64,000 nt of DNA from positions 175,811 to 239,810 of the forward strand of contig CADADA010000002.1 in NCBI GenBank assembly GCA_902786515.1, in the 5' to 3' direction. Source of the stretch: an uncultured Lachnospiraceae bacterium (GTDB taxonomy: Bacteria; Bacillota; Clostridia; Lachnospirales; Lachnospiraceae). The position numbers and the translations under genes were made by a program. The notes below the pieces were generated by a model. It searched no databases. It was not told the origin of the DNA and saw nothing but the letters and a program-made list of their open reading frames with translations. Below are positions 28,466 to 36,054 of this stretch, piece after piece (within the stretch, counting starts at the first letter, position 1; the number at the start of each line of letters is the position of its first letter).

Positions 28466-28585
28466 ATGATTACATTTAGTGATTTACTTACGTTTGTAAT
28501 TATGCTTTACGCAGTCATAACGGTTGTTATAAACATTAAAAGCAAAAACAGCACCCTCGGTCTGGTAAACTACGGCGCTATTTAG
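28466..28585 (+). CDS. Putative type I toxin-like membrane peptide, 39 aa (locus 2)
   Basis: A 39-residue peptide that starts MITFSDLLTFVIMLYAVIT, so a single hydrophobic helix of about 20 residues is followed by a basic patch (NIKSKN) and a short tail ending GLVNYGAI. This resembles the putative holin-like toxin group and the 28-residue peptide at 20380. GGGAG lies nine bases before the ATG but inside a hairpin. An opposing strong promoter at 29235-29263 and a terminator-like stem over the last codons indicate an antisense RNA. The 3' UTR contains the 53-bp repeat array. Assignment is by pattern only. Confidence 0.55.
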   Translation: MITFSDLLTFVIMLYAVITVVINIKSKNSTLGLVNYGAI

Positions 28586-28614
28586 CAAATACTTTACCCG
28601 CGGCCAGACTTTAT

Positions 28615-29211
28615 CTAGTAGAGTGAATAATAAGTAACTGACACATTACACAGCGAAATCCGTAGTGGCGGCTTCTCATACGTATGATTTTCTGATAATT
28701 TCAAAATGATACGTAGAATTCTGATGTTTACTACGTATCTTTTTATAAAAACTTCAAAATGATAGGTAGGATTCTGCTATTTACTACGTATCTTTTTATA
28801 AAAACTTCAAAATGATACGTAGGATTCTGATGTTTACTACGTATCTTTTTATAAAAACTTCAAAATGATACGTAGGATTCTGATGTTTACTACGTATCTT
28901 TTTATAAAAACTTCAAAATGATACGTAGAATTCTGATGTTTACTACGTATCTTTTTATAAAAACTTCAAAATGATAGGTAGGATTCTACTTTTTACTACG
29001 TATCATTTTATAAAAACTCCAAAGTGATACGTAGGATTTCGTCATTTACTACGTATGATATTCTAAAAACCCGAAAATTATATATAACATAAATTAGCAC
29101 TACGTATCTATCATAGAAGAATTAAAAATTGCACGTAAAAACCACTGTCGCAGATATAAGAATACCCATAATCAATCAAGCATATCAGTTATTTATTATT
29201 CGCTCTACTAG
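28615..29211. repeat. Inner 27-bp inverted repeat around the tandem array
   Basis: The 27-bp block 28615-28641 (beginning CTAGTAGAG, ending AACTGA) and the block 29185-29211 are inverted copies with 25 of 27 positions matching. They enclose the tandem repeat array, so either transcript could fold into a long stem with the array in the loop. Confidence 0.8.
28700..29123. repeat. 53-bp tandem repeat array, about eight units
   Basis: Units begin at 28700, 28753, 28806, 28859, 28912, 28965, 29018 and (degenerate) 29071, exactly 53 bp apart. Units 3 and 4 are identical, units 1 and 5 are identical, and units 2 and 6 share GATAGGTAGG. Each intact unit holds GATACGTAG, a 14-base loop and CTACGTATC, then TTTTTATAAAAA, so each transcribes to a 9-bp hairpin followed by U residues. 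A partial unit (ATACGTATG) precedes the array near 28680. No unit encodes protein and no unique spacers exist. Confidence 0.92.
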
Positions 29212-29234
29212 CTTTCGGTTCTCTAGTTAAGTAT

Positions 29235-29263
29235 AATATAATATTGGCTATCGATTTTGTCAA
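29235..29263 (-). promoter_or_regulatory. Strong antisense promoter (locus 2)
   Basis: A perfect TTGACA (rc of 29258-29263) and TATATT (rc of 29235-29240) with a 17-base spacer on the minus strand. It is the best promoter in this region and faces the toxin gene. Confidence 0.65.
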
Positions 29264-29429
29264 CACTGGTGTCATTTGTAGATGTAGCTAATATTCATTA
29301 AAAACTATTAATGAAGACTAAAAACGTATGTATGTTTTTGCATTTTCAACTTTTCTTTCATAAACGCAATATTAAAGCAGGCGATGCTTAGATGAGACTC
29401 TTCCTTAACAATAAATTGAGGTACACACT
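29264..29429. other. Intergenic stretch without recognised feature
   Basis: No ORF with a ribosome site, no tRNA and no strong terminator. A short AAAAAC / GTTTTT hairpin lies near 29320-29339. No hicA-like gene precedes hicB here, although one would be expected. Confidence 0.6.
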
Positions 29430-29753
29430 ATGTATAATAAATTATTTTATCCAGCAATATTTCATGAGGCAGAAGAAGGCGGATTTTGGATTTCATTTCC
29501 GGATTTTCCGGAATGTCTAACAGAAGGTGATAACACAGAACAGGCATATAAAATGGCTATTGAAGCTCTCGGACTTACTATAACAGATAAAATTCATAAT
29601 AAAGAGGAAATCCCGACACCATCTAAGCTTGAAAGTATACCGCTTGAAAATGATTGTTATATGGCTATTATTGAATTTGATATGCTTGATTACAACAGAA
29701 AGCATAATTCTAAAGCGGTCAAAAAAACAATATCCATTCCCGGATGGTTATAG
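29430..29753 (+). CDS. HicB family antitoxin, C-terminally truncated and without HicA
   Basis: HicB antitoxins neutralise the HicA mRNA interferase. The 107-residue protein has the HicB-type partial RNase H fold: FYPAIFHEAEEGGFWISF, DFPECLTEGDNTEQAYKMA, and a tail ending TISIPGWL. Full HicB proteins continue after SIPGWL with about 20-25 residues of DNA-binding helix, which are missing because a TAG follows immediately. No hicA is found on either side. GAGG lies eight bases before the ATG. It is probably a decayed remnant; it may still be expressed. Confidence 0.8.
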   Translation: MYNKLFYPAIFHEAEEGGFWISFPDFPECLTEGDNTEQAYKMAIEALGLTITDKIHNKEEIPTPSKLESIPLENDCYMAIIEFDMLDYNRKHNSKAVKKTISIPGWL

Positions 29754-29885
29754 GAGGAATATATTATGTTAGACAAATATTCCCGTATTGTTTGACCACA
29801 ATTTTGACCACAATTTTTTTGGTCTGTAACGATTTTGAACGGTCTGAAACGGTCTGAAATGATATTAAAATGCTTTTTTTATAAA
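29754..29885 (+). other. Scar-like region between hicB and ssrA with short tandem repeats
   Basis: Contains a perfect 12-bp tandem duplication of TTTGACCACAAT (29791-29814) and a 10-bp near-tandem GGTCTGAAAC/T (29841-29860). A tiny ORF of nine codons with its own GGAGG begins at 29766. Reading the FDHNFDHN frame gives a peptide end that stops at the TAA after GGTCTG, which may be the tail of a lost gene. No intact gene is present. Confidence 0.4.
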
Positions 29886-29925
29886 ATAAATGCCTTAAAA
29901 TACTGTATTTTCAGCATTTTAAGGC
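29880..29925 (-). terminator. ssrA terminator
   Basis: GCCTTAAAAT / ATTTTAAGGC (10-bp stem, extended by CTG/CAG) immediately downstream of the ssrA 3' end on the minus strand, followed by a U-rich tract. Confidence 0.8.
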
Positions 29926-29927
29926 TA

Positions 29928-30270
29928 TGGAGCTGAGGGGAATCGAACCCCTGTCCGAAATTCCATTCATTATGGCATCTCCCATTACAGTCAATGATTC
30001 AGATTTCCCTCATATACAGATTCATTGACAAAACTGTACAATCAGTAGCTTCATAATTCTTTCAACATCTCAAAGCTTTGATGAAGAAGTGCCCTGCAAG
30101 GTCGATGCCAGACTCTTAAGCAGCAGGTGACTTAAGGCTGACAGCTGCAACTAGGCAGCGTAAGCTAAATTTTCGTTAGCGTTTATATTTATTTTCTAAG
30201 TTTTAGCGTGGTCCTAGTCCACGAATGGCTTCCATAATTTCAAAAACCCCGTCGAAACCAGTACAACCCC
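29928..30270 (-). ncRNA. ssrA: Transfer-messenger RNA (tmRNA)
   Basis: tmRNA with SmpB rescues stalled ribosomes and tags the nascent peptide for proteolysis. The 5' end GGGGTTGTACTGGTTTCGAC and the 3' T-arm and acceptor GTTCGATTCCCCTCAGCTCC are classic, and GGGGTTG pairs with CAGCTCC through seven pairs including two G-U. The tag reading frame is GCT AAC GAA AAT TTA GCT TAC GCT GCC TAG, giving ANENLAYAA. CCA is not encoded after the discriminator A at 29928. The total is 343 nt, normal for one-piece tmRNA. smpB lies 660 bases upstream on the same strand. Confidence 0.97.
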
Positions 30271-30310
30271 GAAAAGTATAACTGATTGTTAATACATCAT
30301 AAATGATTTA

Positions 30311-30916
30311 TTATTTGTTGTCAAGAATAATTTTGCCTTTTTTTATATTTGTATCTATAAATTTTTCTTTGCAATATTCCCACAACGTTTCCGAACCACA
30401 ATGTGTTTTCTCGTTGCGCTTCATTATCTGACTTAGCTTCACATTGTGTTCCTCCCATGCCTTCCCATTTGTAGCGTCATTTAGCATCATTGGCTGTATA
30501 TTATCCATTGTTCGCGCAAATTTTGCTTCATTTGTTTTTTGTTCTTCAAATTCTTCCCATAACTCTCTGAAATACACCGCTAAATCATCCGGTAATATTC
30601 CAAATAACCGCTTAGCAGCCCTTTCTTCACGCTCTCTTTGTGTAGTCTTCGCTTCCTCATCATATGCATAAGTATCCCCCGCATCGATTTCTACAACATC
30701 ATGTATCAATATCATAGAAATCGTGCGTAAGACATCAATTTCTTCATTTGAATATTGATTTAAAAGCAAAGTCATAACAGCCATATGCCATGCATGCTCA
30801 GCATCATTTTCCTTTCTTTTGCCATCTGTTAAATATGTCTGTCTTGTAATCATTTTTTCCTTGTCTAATTCACGACAAAAATCAAATATCTTGTTAAGAT
30901 TTTCCAAATCTTTCAT
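30311..30916 (-). CDS. HD domain hydrolase, YfbR/HDDC2-type
   Basis: A 201-residue HD-superfamily phosphohydrolase. Metal ligands are visible in AEHAWHMAVM (first His), the LIHDVVEIDAGDT HD dyad near residue 72, and a later Asp in ARTMDNIQPM. Members such as YfbR are 5'-deoxynucleotidases, but many relatives act on other nucleotides, so the substrate is uncertain. It lies between ssrA and smpB on the same strand; the link to trans-translation is positional only. Confidence 0.88.
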   Translation of the reverse strand: MKDLENLNKIFDFCRELDKEKMITRQTYLTDGKRKENDAEHAWHMAVMTLLLNQYSNEEIDVLRTISMILIHDVVEIDAGDTYAYDEEAKTTQREREERAAKRLFGILPDDLAVYFRELWEEFEEQKTNEAKFARTMDNIQPMMLNDATNGKAWEEHNVKLSQIMKRNEKTHCGSETLWEYCKEKFIDTNIKKGKIILDNK

Positions 30917-30933
30917 ATCCTACACCATCCGGA

Positions 30934-31398
30934 CTATAAATTTCTTATCTTAAAATCTCGTTCAGCTTCACGCTTTTGATCTTTCTTGATAATATCCTGT
31001 CGTTTATCATATAGCTTCTTTCCCTTAGCAAGTCCGATTTCGACTTTTACAAGACTTCCTTTAAAATATACCTGCAAAGGCACAATAGTATAGCCTTTTT
31101 CAGCCATTTTACCAGAAAGTTTATTAATTTCATATTTGTGAAGCAGTAGTTTCTTCACTCTCAAAGGATCTTTATTAAATATATTGCCCTTCTCATACGG
31201 ACTGATATGCATATTATATATCAGCACTTCACCGTTCTCGATACGTACGAATGATTCTTTTACACTGCACTTTCCCATCCTCAGGGATTTTACCTCTGTA
31301 CCATGGAGGCTTACTCCTGCTTCATATTTTTCAATAATAAAATAATCATGATAGGCTTTTTTATTATTCGCTATCAGCTTCGTTGTTTGATTCGCCAT
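30934..31398 (-). CDS. smpB: SsrA-binding protein SmpB
   Basis: SmpB binds the tRNA-like domain of tmRNA and brings it to stalled ribosomes. The 154-residue beta-barrel protein has [33 protein letters not shown] and the basic tail [20 protein letters not shown]. An in-frame extension to 31440 exists, but the ATG at 31398 has AGGA nine bases upstream and gives [12 protein letters not shown], the family start. It overlaps the rnr stop by 35 bases, so rnr and smpB are translationally coupled. Confidence 0.97.
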   Translation of the reverse strand: MANQTTKLIANNKKAYHDYFIIEKYEAGVSLHGTEVKSLRMGKCSVKESFVRIENGEVLIYNMHISPYEKGNIFNKDPLRVKKLLLHKYEINKLSGKMAEKGYTIVPLQVYFKGSLVKVEIGLAKGKKLYDKRQDIIKKDQKREAERDFKIRNL

Positions 31399-33541
31399 CA
31401 CTTGAATTCCTTTCTTCTTCCTCAACAAGCTCAAAATCAATCTGTCTTAATAGCTTGTCTGTTTTTACCACTACTATCTTTACTTTTTCGCCTAGTTTGA
31501 ATTTTTTCTTGGTTGCCTCTCCAACAAGTTCGTATTTTTCTTCGTCATAATAGTAATAATCATCGCTAATTGACGTGATTCTTACCATACCTTCGATTGT
31601 ATTCGGCAATTCCACGTACATTCCCCAATTGGTAATGCCCGATATCACACCTTCAAAAGTCTCGCCAATATGTTCTGACATGTATTCCGTCATTTTCAGT
31701 TTATCAGCATCTCTCTCAGCTTCATCCGCTCTTCTTTCATTTGCACTACACATCTGTGCAACTCCGGCAAGTATAGAATCGTAGTGTTTTACACGTTTTT
31801 CGCTGATTCCACCGTGGATATTCTCTTTAATAATACGGTGAATCTGCAAATCTGGATATCTCCTGATAGGTGAAGTAAAATGGCAATAATACTTTGTGGC
31901 AAGTCCAAAATGTCCTGTACATGCTGTTGTATATTTTGCCTGTTTCATCGAACGCAAAGTAAGTCTGCTGATTAACGCTTCTTCAGGACTTCCTTTTATT
32001 TTCCCTAACAATTTTTGCAATTCTTTTGGATGAATTTCTTCCTGTGTTGTTTTAATACCATAACCAAAATTAGAGATAAACATGCCAAGCTTTATCATCT
32101 TTTCACTATCTGGATTTTCATGTGTTCTGAACACAAAAGGTAACTCCTGCCAAAAATAATCTTCCGCAATAGTTTCATTTGCAATCAGCATGAAATCTTC
32201 AATTATTTTTGTTGCCGTATTTCTCTCATAAGGCTTCACTTCAATAGGTTTTCCTTTTTCATCAAGTATAATCTTGCTTTCAAGAAAATCAAAATCAATT
32301 GAGCCACGTTTCATTCGTTTCTCTCTAAGTATTCCTGCAAGCTCTTCCATTCGTTCAAACATAGGAACAAGTTCCTTGTACTCGTTAATCTCTGCTTCAT
32401 CTTTTTCTTCAAGTATCTTCTTAACACTTGTATAACTCATTCTCCTGTCCACACAAATGACAGTTTCCGCAATCTTGTGTCCAATTACCTTTCCTGAAAA
32501 ATCAATTTCCATTATACAACTAAGTGCAAGTCTGTCAACCTTTTGATTCAATGAACAAATCCCATTTGACAGCTGGTGCGGTAGCATCGGAATTACCCTG
32601 TCTACAAGATATACGCTGGTACCTCTTTTTAATGCTTCCTTATCGAGAGGACTTCCTTCTTTTACGTAATTTGTAACATCTGCTATATGAACCCCAAGAA
32701 TAAACCTGTCCTTTTCTTTTGTCAATGAAATAGCATCATCTAAATCTTTTGCATCTTCTCCGTCAATTGTAACAGTCTGAACATCTCTAAGATCAAGTCT
32801 TCCGGCAATATTTTTACCATCAACATGATCTGGTATCTTGTTTAACTGTTTTTGTACATCTTCCGGAAACTCCATAGGTATATTCATGCCCTTTACAATA
32901 GATACAATATCTGTTCCCGGATCATCCGTATGACCTATAATCTCTTTCACAATACCTTCAGGCTTTTTATCCTTTGAACCATAGTCATATATCGATACCA
33001 CAACCTTATGCCCGTTGACTGCTCCTTTTGATTTTTCAAGCGGAATAAAAATATCTCTTGAAAATTTTATGTTGTCCGGAACCACGAAACCAAAATTTTT
33101 TGATTTTTGGTATGTTCCTACAATTTCTTTTGTATTGTGTTCTAATACTTTTATAATTTCACCCTCACGCCTCCGACCGGTTCTGGAACTTCTTAGAATA
33201 ACCTGCACTTTATCACCATGCATAGCTGAATTTGTGCAGCTTTCCGGAATAAAAATATCTTCATCCTCACCATCAATCAGCACAAATCCGAATCCTTTTG
33301 CATTTCCTTCATAATCTCCGATTAGAATGTTTCCACTAGGTTTTCCGTATTTTCCTTTTTTTGAAACACTTATTTTACCTTCTGATAGAAGTTCATTTAA
33401 CACTTCTTCCAACTCATGCCTTTCAGTCTTGGGAATATTAAGGATGATTGCCATCTCCTTTATTTTCATCGGAACGTAATTAGGTGACTCAATAATGTCC
33501 ATAATTATTCTTTTTCTTTCGTTAATTATTTTTTCATCCAT
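31364..33541 (-). CDS. rnr: Ribonuclease R
   Basis: RNase R is a 3'-5' exoribonuclease that degrades structured RNA and clears mRNA from tmRNA-rescued ribosomes. Domains in order are an N-terminal helix-turn-helix, cold-shock domains with [20 protein letters not shown], the RNB catalytic domain ([16 protein letters not shown] with metal-binding Asp cluster near residue 262; [12 protein letters not shown] near 555), and an S1 domain with [15 protein letters not shown], then an acidic tail. 725 residues is usual. It is followed by smpB and precedes ssrA, the expected functional neighbourhood. Confidence 0.97.
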   Translation of the reverse strand: MDEKIINERKRIIMDIIESPNYVPMKIKEMAIILNIPKTERHELEEVLNELLSEGKISVSKKGKYGKPSGNILIGDYEGNAKGFGFVLIDGEDEDIFIPESCTNSAMHGDKVQVILRSSRTGRRREGEIIKVLEHNTKEIVGTYQKSKNFGFVVPDNIKFSRDIFIPLEKSKGAVNGHKVVVSIYDYGSKDKKPEGIVKEIIGHTDDPGTDIVSIVKGMNIPMEFPEDVQKQLNKIPDHVDGKNIAGRLDLRDVQTVTIDGEDAKDLDDAISLTKEKDRFILGVHIADVTNYVKEGSPLDKEALKRGTSVYLVDRVIPMLPHQLSNGICSLNQKVDRLALSCIMEIDFSGKVIGHKIAETVICVDRRMSYTSVKKILEEKDEAEINEYKELVPMFERMEELAGILREKRMKRGSIDFDFLESKIILDEKGKPIEVKPYERNTATKIIEDFMLIANETIAEDYFWQELPFVFRTHENPDSEKMIKLGMFISNFGYGIKTTQEEIHPKELQKLLGKIKGSPEEALISRLTLRSMKQAKYTTACTGHFGLATKYYCHFTSPIRRYPDLQIHRIIKENIHGGISEKRVKHYDSILAGVAQMCSANERRADEAERDADKLKMTEYMSEHIGETFEGVISGITNWGMYVELPNTIEGMVRITSISDDYYYYDEEKYELVGEATKKKFKLGEKVKIVVVKTDKLLRQIDFELVEEEERNSSDGESNNEADSE

Positions 33542-33610
33542 AAAAATCTCTCCCTTCTTTAATGAATTGTTGATTGTACGGCATCTATAATATTTTTTTC
33601 ATATATTTTA

Positions 33611-33639
33611 ATTATAAACTTTTTATTTGCATTTTTAAA
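33611..33639 (-). promoter_or_regulatory. Candidate rnr promoter
   Basis: On the minus strand TATAAT (rc of 33611-33616) follows TTTAAA (33634-33639) by 17 bases. The -35 is weak. Confidence 0.4.
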
Positions 33640-33731
33640 TGTATTTTTTCCATAAAATGCTAATCTGCTCAAATATTTTACTATGATATAATTCAATTCA
33701 ACACTTTTGGGTTATTTTCAGTCTGTATGAT

Positions 33732-33760
33732 AAAAAAACTACCGCCCATCGGACGGTAGT
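33732..33760 (-). terminator. secG terminator
   Basis: ACTACCG / CGGTAGT stem (33738-33744 with 33754-33760) followed on the minus strand by seven U residues, nine bases beyond the secG stop. Confidence 0.85.
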
Positions 33761-33769
33761 GAATTAATA

Positions 33770-34009
33770 CTATTTTAAAAGGCTGCAATTAAGTACAACC
33801 GCCAATACTAAAAATAATACTGCAAGAATCTTTGTTCCTTTTTCAAGAGCGCCCTCCATAGAACGTCCTTTATTCCTTCCCCAGTATGTATCAGCTGCAC
33901 CACTTATCGAACCTGAAAGTCCTGCTGATTTACTCTCCTGCATCAATACGATAACAGTTAATATCAAACCTACTACAAGGAATACTATCGTCAATAATGT
34001 TTTTAACAC
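33770..34009 (-). CDS. secG: Preprotein translocase subunit SecG
   Basis: SecG is the small third subunit of the SecYEG channel. The 79-residue protein has two hydrophobic segments (about 4-24 and 57-77) linked by the conserved loop with VLMQESKSAGLSGSI and a Gly-rich stretch. The start is GTG with AGGAGG seven bases upstream. It heads a secG-rnr-smpB-ssrA order common in Firmicutes. A strong promoter and a terminator bracket it. Confidence 0.95.
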   Translation of the reverse strand: MLKTLLTIVFLVVGLILTVIVLMQESKSAGLSGSISGAADTYWGRNKGRSMEGALEKGTKILAVLFLVLAVVLNCSLLK

Positions 34010-34055
34010 AATAACACCTCCTAATCAAATTAAAAATCAAAATTCAACAAGTTTA

Positions 34056-34084
34056 ATTGTATCATATAACAAATTACATATCAA
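34056..34084 (-). promoter_or_regulatory. secG promoter
   Basis: TTGATA (rc of 34079-34084) and TACAAT (rc of 34056-34061) with a 17-base spacer, about 40 bases ahead of the GTG start. Confidence 0.65.
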
Positions 34085-34155
34085 GCAATTTTTTTATCTT
34101 CTAATAGTTTATATAAGAATGTATTAAATTACGTAAATAGATATTATTCAATTTA

Positions 34156-35979
34156 TTATTCAGTTTTTCCTGTGTAAGTAACCTCATCACCATAAATGGT
34201 AGTCCAGTCATTCTTCATAGAAATCGCCGTCCACCCATTTTCCTCACAACTTTTACGCATCTTTTCAGCCTTCTCGACATTACCGTTCTCTCTATCCGTA
34301 TCATCACAACACAACATGAACGCAGCGCTCTTATATTGATTTTTACCGATTACATAATTGGCCATGGAAGCATCTCCGGAACTGTTACCAAAAGACAGAA
34401 CCGGCTGTTCACCTATTTCCTGCTCAATAACGGTAACTTTATTCGTTTTTAAATTCTTAATTAGGAAATCACCGCCGGTAACCAGCGTATCTTCCTTAGT
34501 GAATGTATAATCTAATCCGTCGGCATCACCCTGACCGGAAGCAATCATAGATTCATCAGAACCAATCATCTGACTAAGTGGAATATTAACAATTCCCTCT
34601 GCCAGACCTCTTGTAATCAGTCGGTCAGTACCACTGACAATATAAACTCTGAAATCATTCTCCTGTAAATAGTCTATCAACTGCAACATCGGTTTATAAA
34701 AAGCCTGAGCATTCGTCATATTTGTATAATGTTCCATCGGCTGATCTCTGTAGTCCTTTACATAATCATCAAATTCTTCTATCGTCATACCCTTAAACGC
34801 TGTTGCTACCGCTTTTCCATGCATTACATCCAATCCCTCAGGGTATTCACCGGTTTCAAAATATTCTTTAATTATCTCTGCCGTAGCCTTTTCCTCTTCA
34901 CTTGCCTTATCCTTATAATCCGTATCTTCTACCACACGATGGTAAAGAAGTTTATGGTCAAAGTATCCCGGATCCGTCTCGCAACATAAAGTACCATCCA
35001 TATCAAATACAGCAATACGATTTTCAACCGGGATAAAATCCTCTGAATCTTTATCTGTTATTGCTTTCATGTATGTAACCAATTCTTCTTTAAGAGGAGC
35101 TTCATCTGTCCACAGAGAAAGTAAATCTTCCTGTGTTTCAGAAGCATTTGTTTCTACTTTTTTTATGGCATCGTCTACATTTTTTGCAAGCTCCATACTT
35201 TGGAAATCAGATTCTTCAGGCAAAAACAAATCTAAACTTTTGGTAATGTCCAACTGTGCTTTTGCATTTTTTACCGAAATATCCATCATGTGACCGCCTT
35301 TTGTCCTATCATCTGAAATAAAATGAAAGTGCCAACCGGCAGCGTTCAATCCAGCCATATAATCCGGACAGTAAAGACCAACAATTGTACCAGTGATATT
35401 CTCATAATTAAATTCTCTCTGATCTGTTTCCAATGCTTTATCGAGAGACTTATATGGTTTCTCCTGCTTTAATTCACTGCGTACAAACATTTTTTCAAAT
35501 GTCCCATCAATTTTAACCAGATAGAACATATTCCTTCCATTATCTTCTACTGTCTTATCCAATGTTGATTTCAAAGATTCAATATCATTAATATCAGACA
35601 GATTAACGGAAATATCACTATCAAAGAAAGATACATTTGAAAAAGGTACAGTTTCGTCATCATCTGCCTCCTGTACTGTTCCATCACCCAAAGCCTGATA
35701 GACCTTACCGTCTATCACTATCATCTCTCCGTTGACGCCTTCAAACGTTCCTATACCTGTATCACCATGCTGCTTCAAATCACTGACCTTAATGATTCCG
35801 TCATAATATCCCTGCGTCAGTGACTGTAGTAAGGCAACCTGATAAATCGACTCTGTGTCAGTCTTTGTGGCAATTTCATTTTTTTGTGAATTTTGAGTGT
35901 TTGCATCCTGCTTCTGTGCACATCCTGAACTGGTTATTACCATTGCTGCCAATAACAGAATTGCTGTTTTCTTCTTCAA
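34156..35979 (-). CDS. Predicted lipoprotein fusing acetolactate decarboxylase and HAD phosphatase domains
   Basis: A 607-residue exported protein. The signal peptide MKKKTAILLLAAMVITSS ends at C20, a probable lipobox cysteine. Residues about 43-245 match alpha-acetolactate decarboxylase (BudA): LLQSLTQGYYDG, HGDTGIGTFEGVNGEM, and the zinc ligands H217, H219 and H230 in WHFHFISDDRTKGGH, with a conserved Arg in MFVRSELKQEKPY. Residues 322-600 are a HAD phosphatase: nucleophile in FDMDGTLCCETDP (D326), VSGTDR, and GNSSGDASM. The ATG at 35994 has no ribosome site, while TTG 35979 has GGAGG eight bases upstream, so TTG is used. Cytosolic BudA normally makes acetoin; a lipid-anchored form is unusual, and substrates are unknown. 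Confidence 0.85.
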   Translation of the reverse strand: MKKKTAILLLAAMVITSSGCAQKQDANTQNSQKNEIATKTDTESIYQVALLQSLTQGYYDGIIKVSDLKQHGDTGIGTFEGVNGEMIVIDGKVYQALGDGTVQEADDDETVPFSNVSFFDSDISVNLSDINDIESLKSTLDKTVEDNGRNMFYLVKIDGTFEKMFVRSELKQEKPYKSLDKALETDQREFNYENITGTIVGLYCPDYMAGLNAAGWHFHFISDDRTKGGHMMDISVKNAKAQLDITKSLDLFLPEESDFQSMELAKNVDDAIKKVETNASETQEDLLSLWTDEAPLKEELVTYMKAITDKDSEDFIPVENRIAVFDMDGTLCCETDPGYFDHKLLYHRVVEDTDYKDKASEEEKATAEIIKEYFETGEYPEGLDVMHGKAVATAFKGMTIEEFDDYVKDYRDQPMEHYTNMTNAQAFYKPMLQLIDYLQENDFRVYIVSGTDRLITRGLAEGIVNIPLSQMIGSDESMIASGQGDADGLDYTFTKEDTLVTGGDFLIKNLKTNKVTVIEQEIGEQPVLSFGNSSGDASMANYVIGKNQYKSAAFMLCCDDTDRENGNVEKAEKMRKSCEENGWTAISMKNDWTTIYGDEVTYTGKTE

Positions 35980-36054
35980 TTTCTTTTCCTCCATTTAGAA
36001 CTATTCTATTTCTTTATTGTAGCTATACCCCAAAATCAAAATTCACATAGCATT

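Larger units (their letters stand above)
28407..29224. repeat. Outer inverted repeat framing the locus 2 element
   Basis: AGAGAACCGAAGG (28407-28419) at the start of the toxin transcript is the inverse of CTTTCGGTTCTCT (29212-29224), 12 of 13 matching, 790 bases apart. Both the predicted plus transcript and the predicted minus transcript begin close to this motif. Confidence 0.75.
28543..29228 (-). ncRNA. Candidate long antisense RNA through the repeat array (locus 2)
   Basis: From the minus-strand promoter at 29235-29263 a transcript would start near 29228 and cross the whole array. The first good terminator is the stem AGCGCC / GGTGCT (rc of 28574-28579 and 28550-28555) followed by five U (rc of 28544-28548), inside the toxin ORF. 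This gives about 685 nt overlapping the last 13 or so toxin codons. Whether the array terminates it earlier cannot be read from sequence. Confidence 0.4.

Noticed and set aside
28700..29123. CRISPR array
   Set aside because: The whole 53-bp unit repeats, so there are no unique spacers, and no cas genes lie nearby.
29928..30270. Direct repeat of the ssrA 3' end marking an intact island
   Set aside because: I saw no second copy of the ssrA 3' end to the left within the window.
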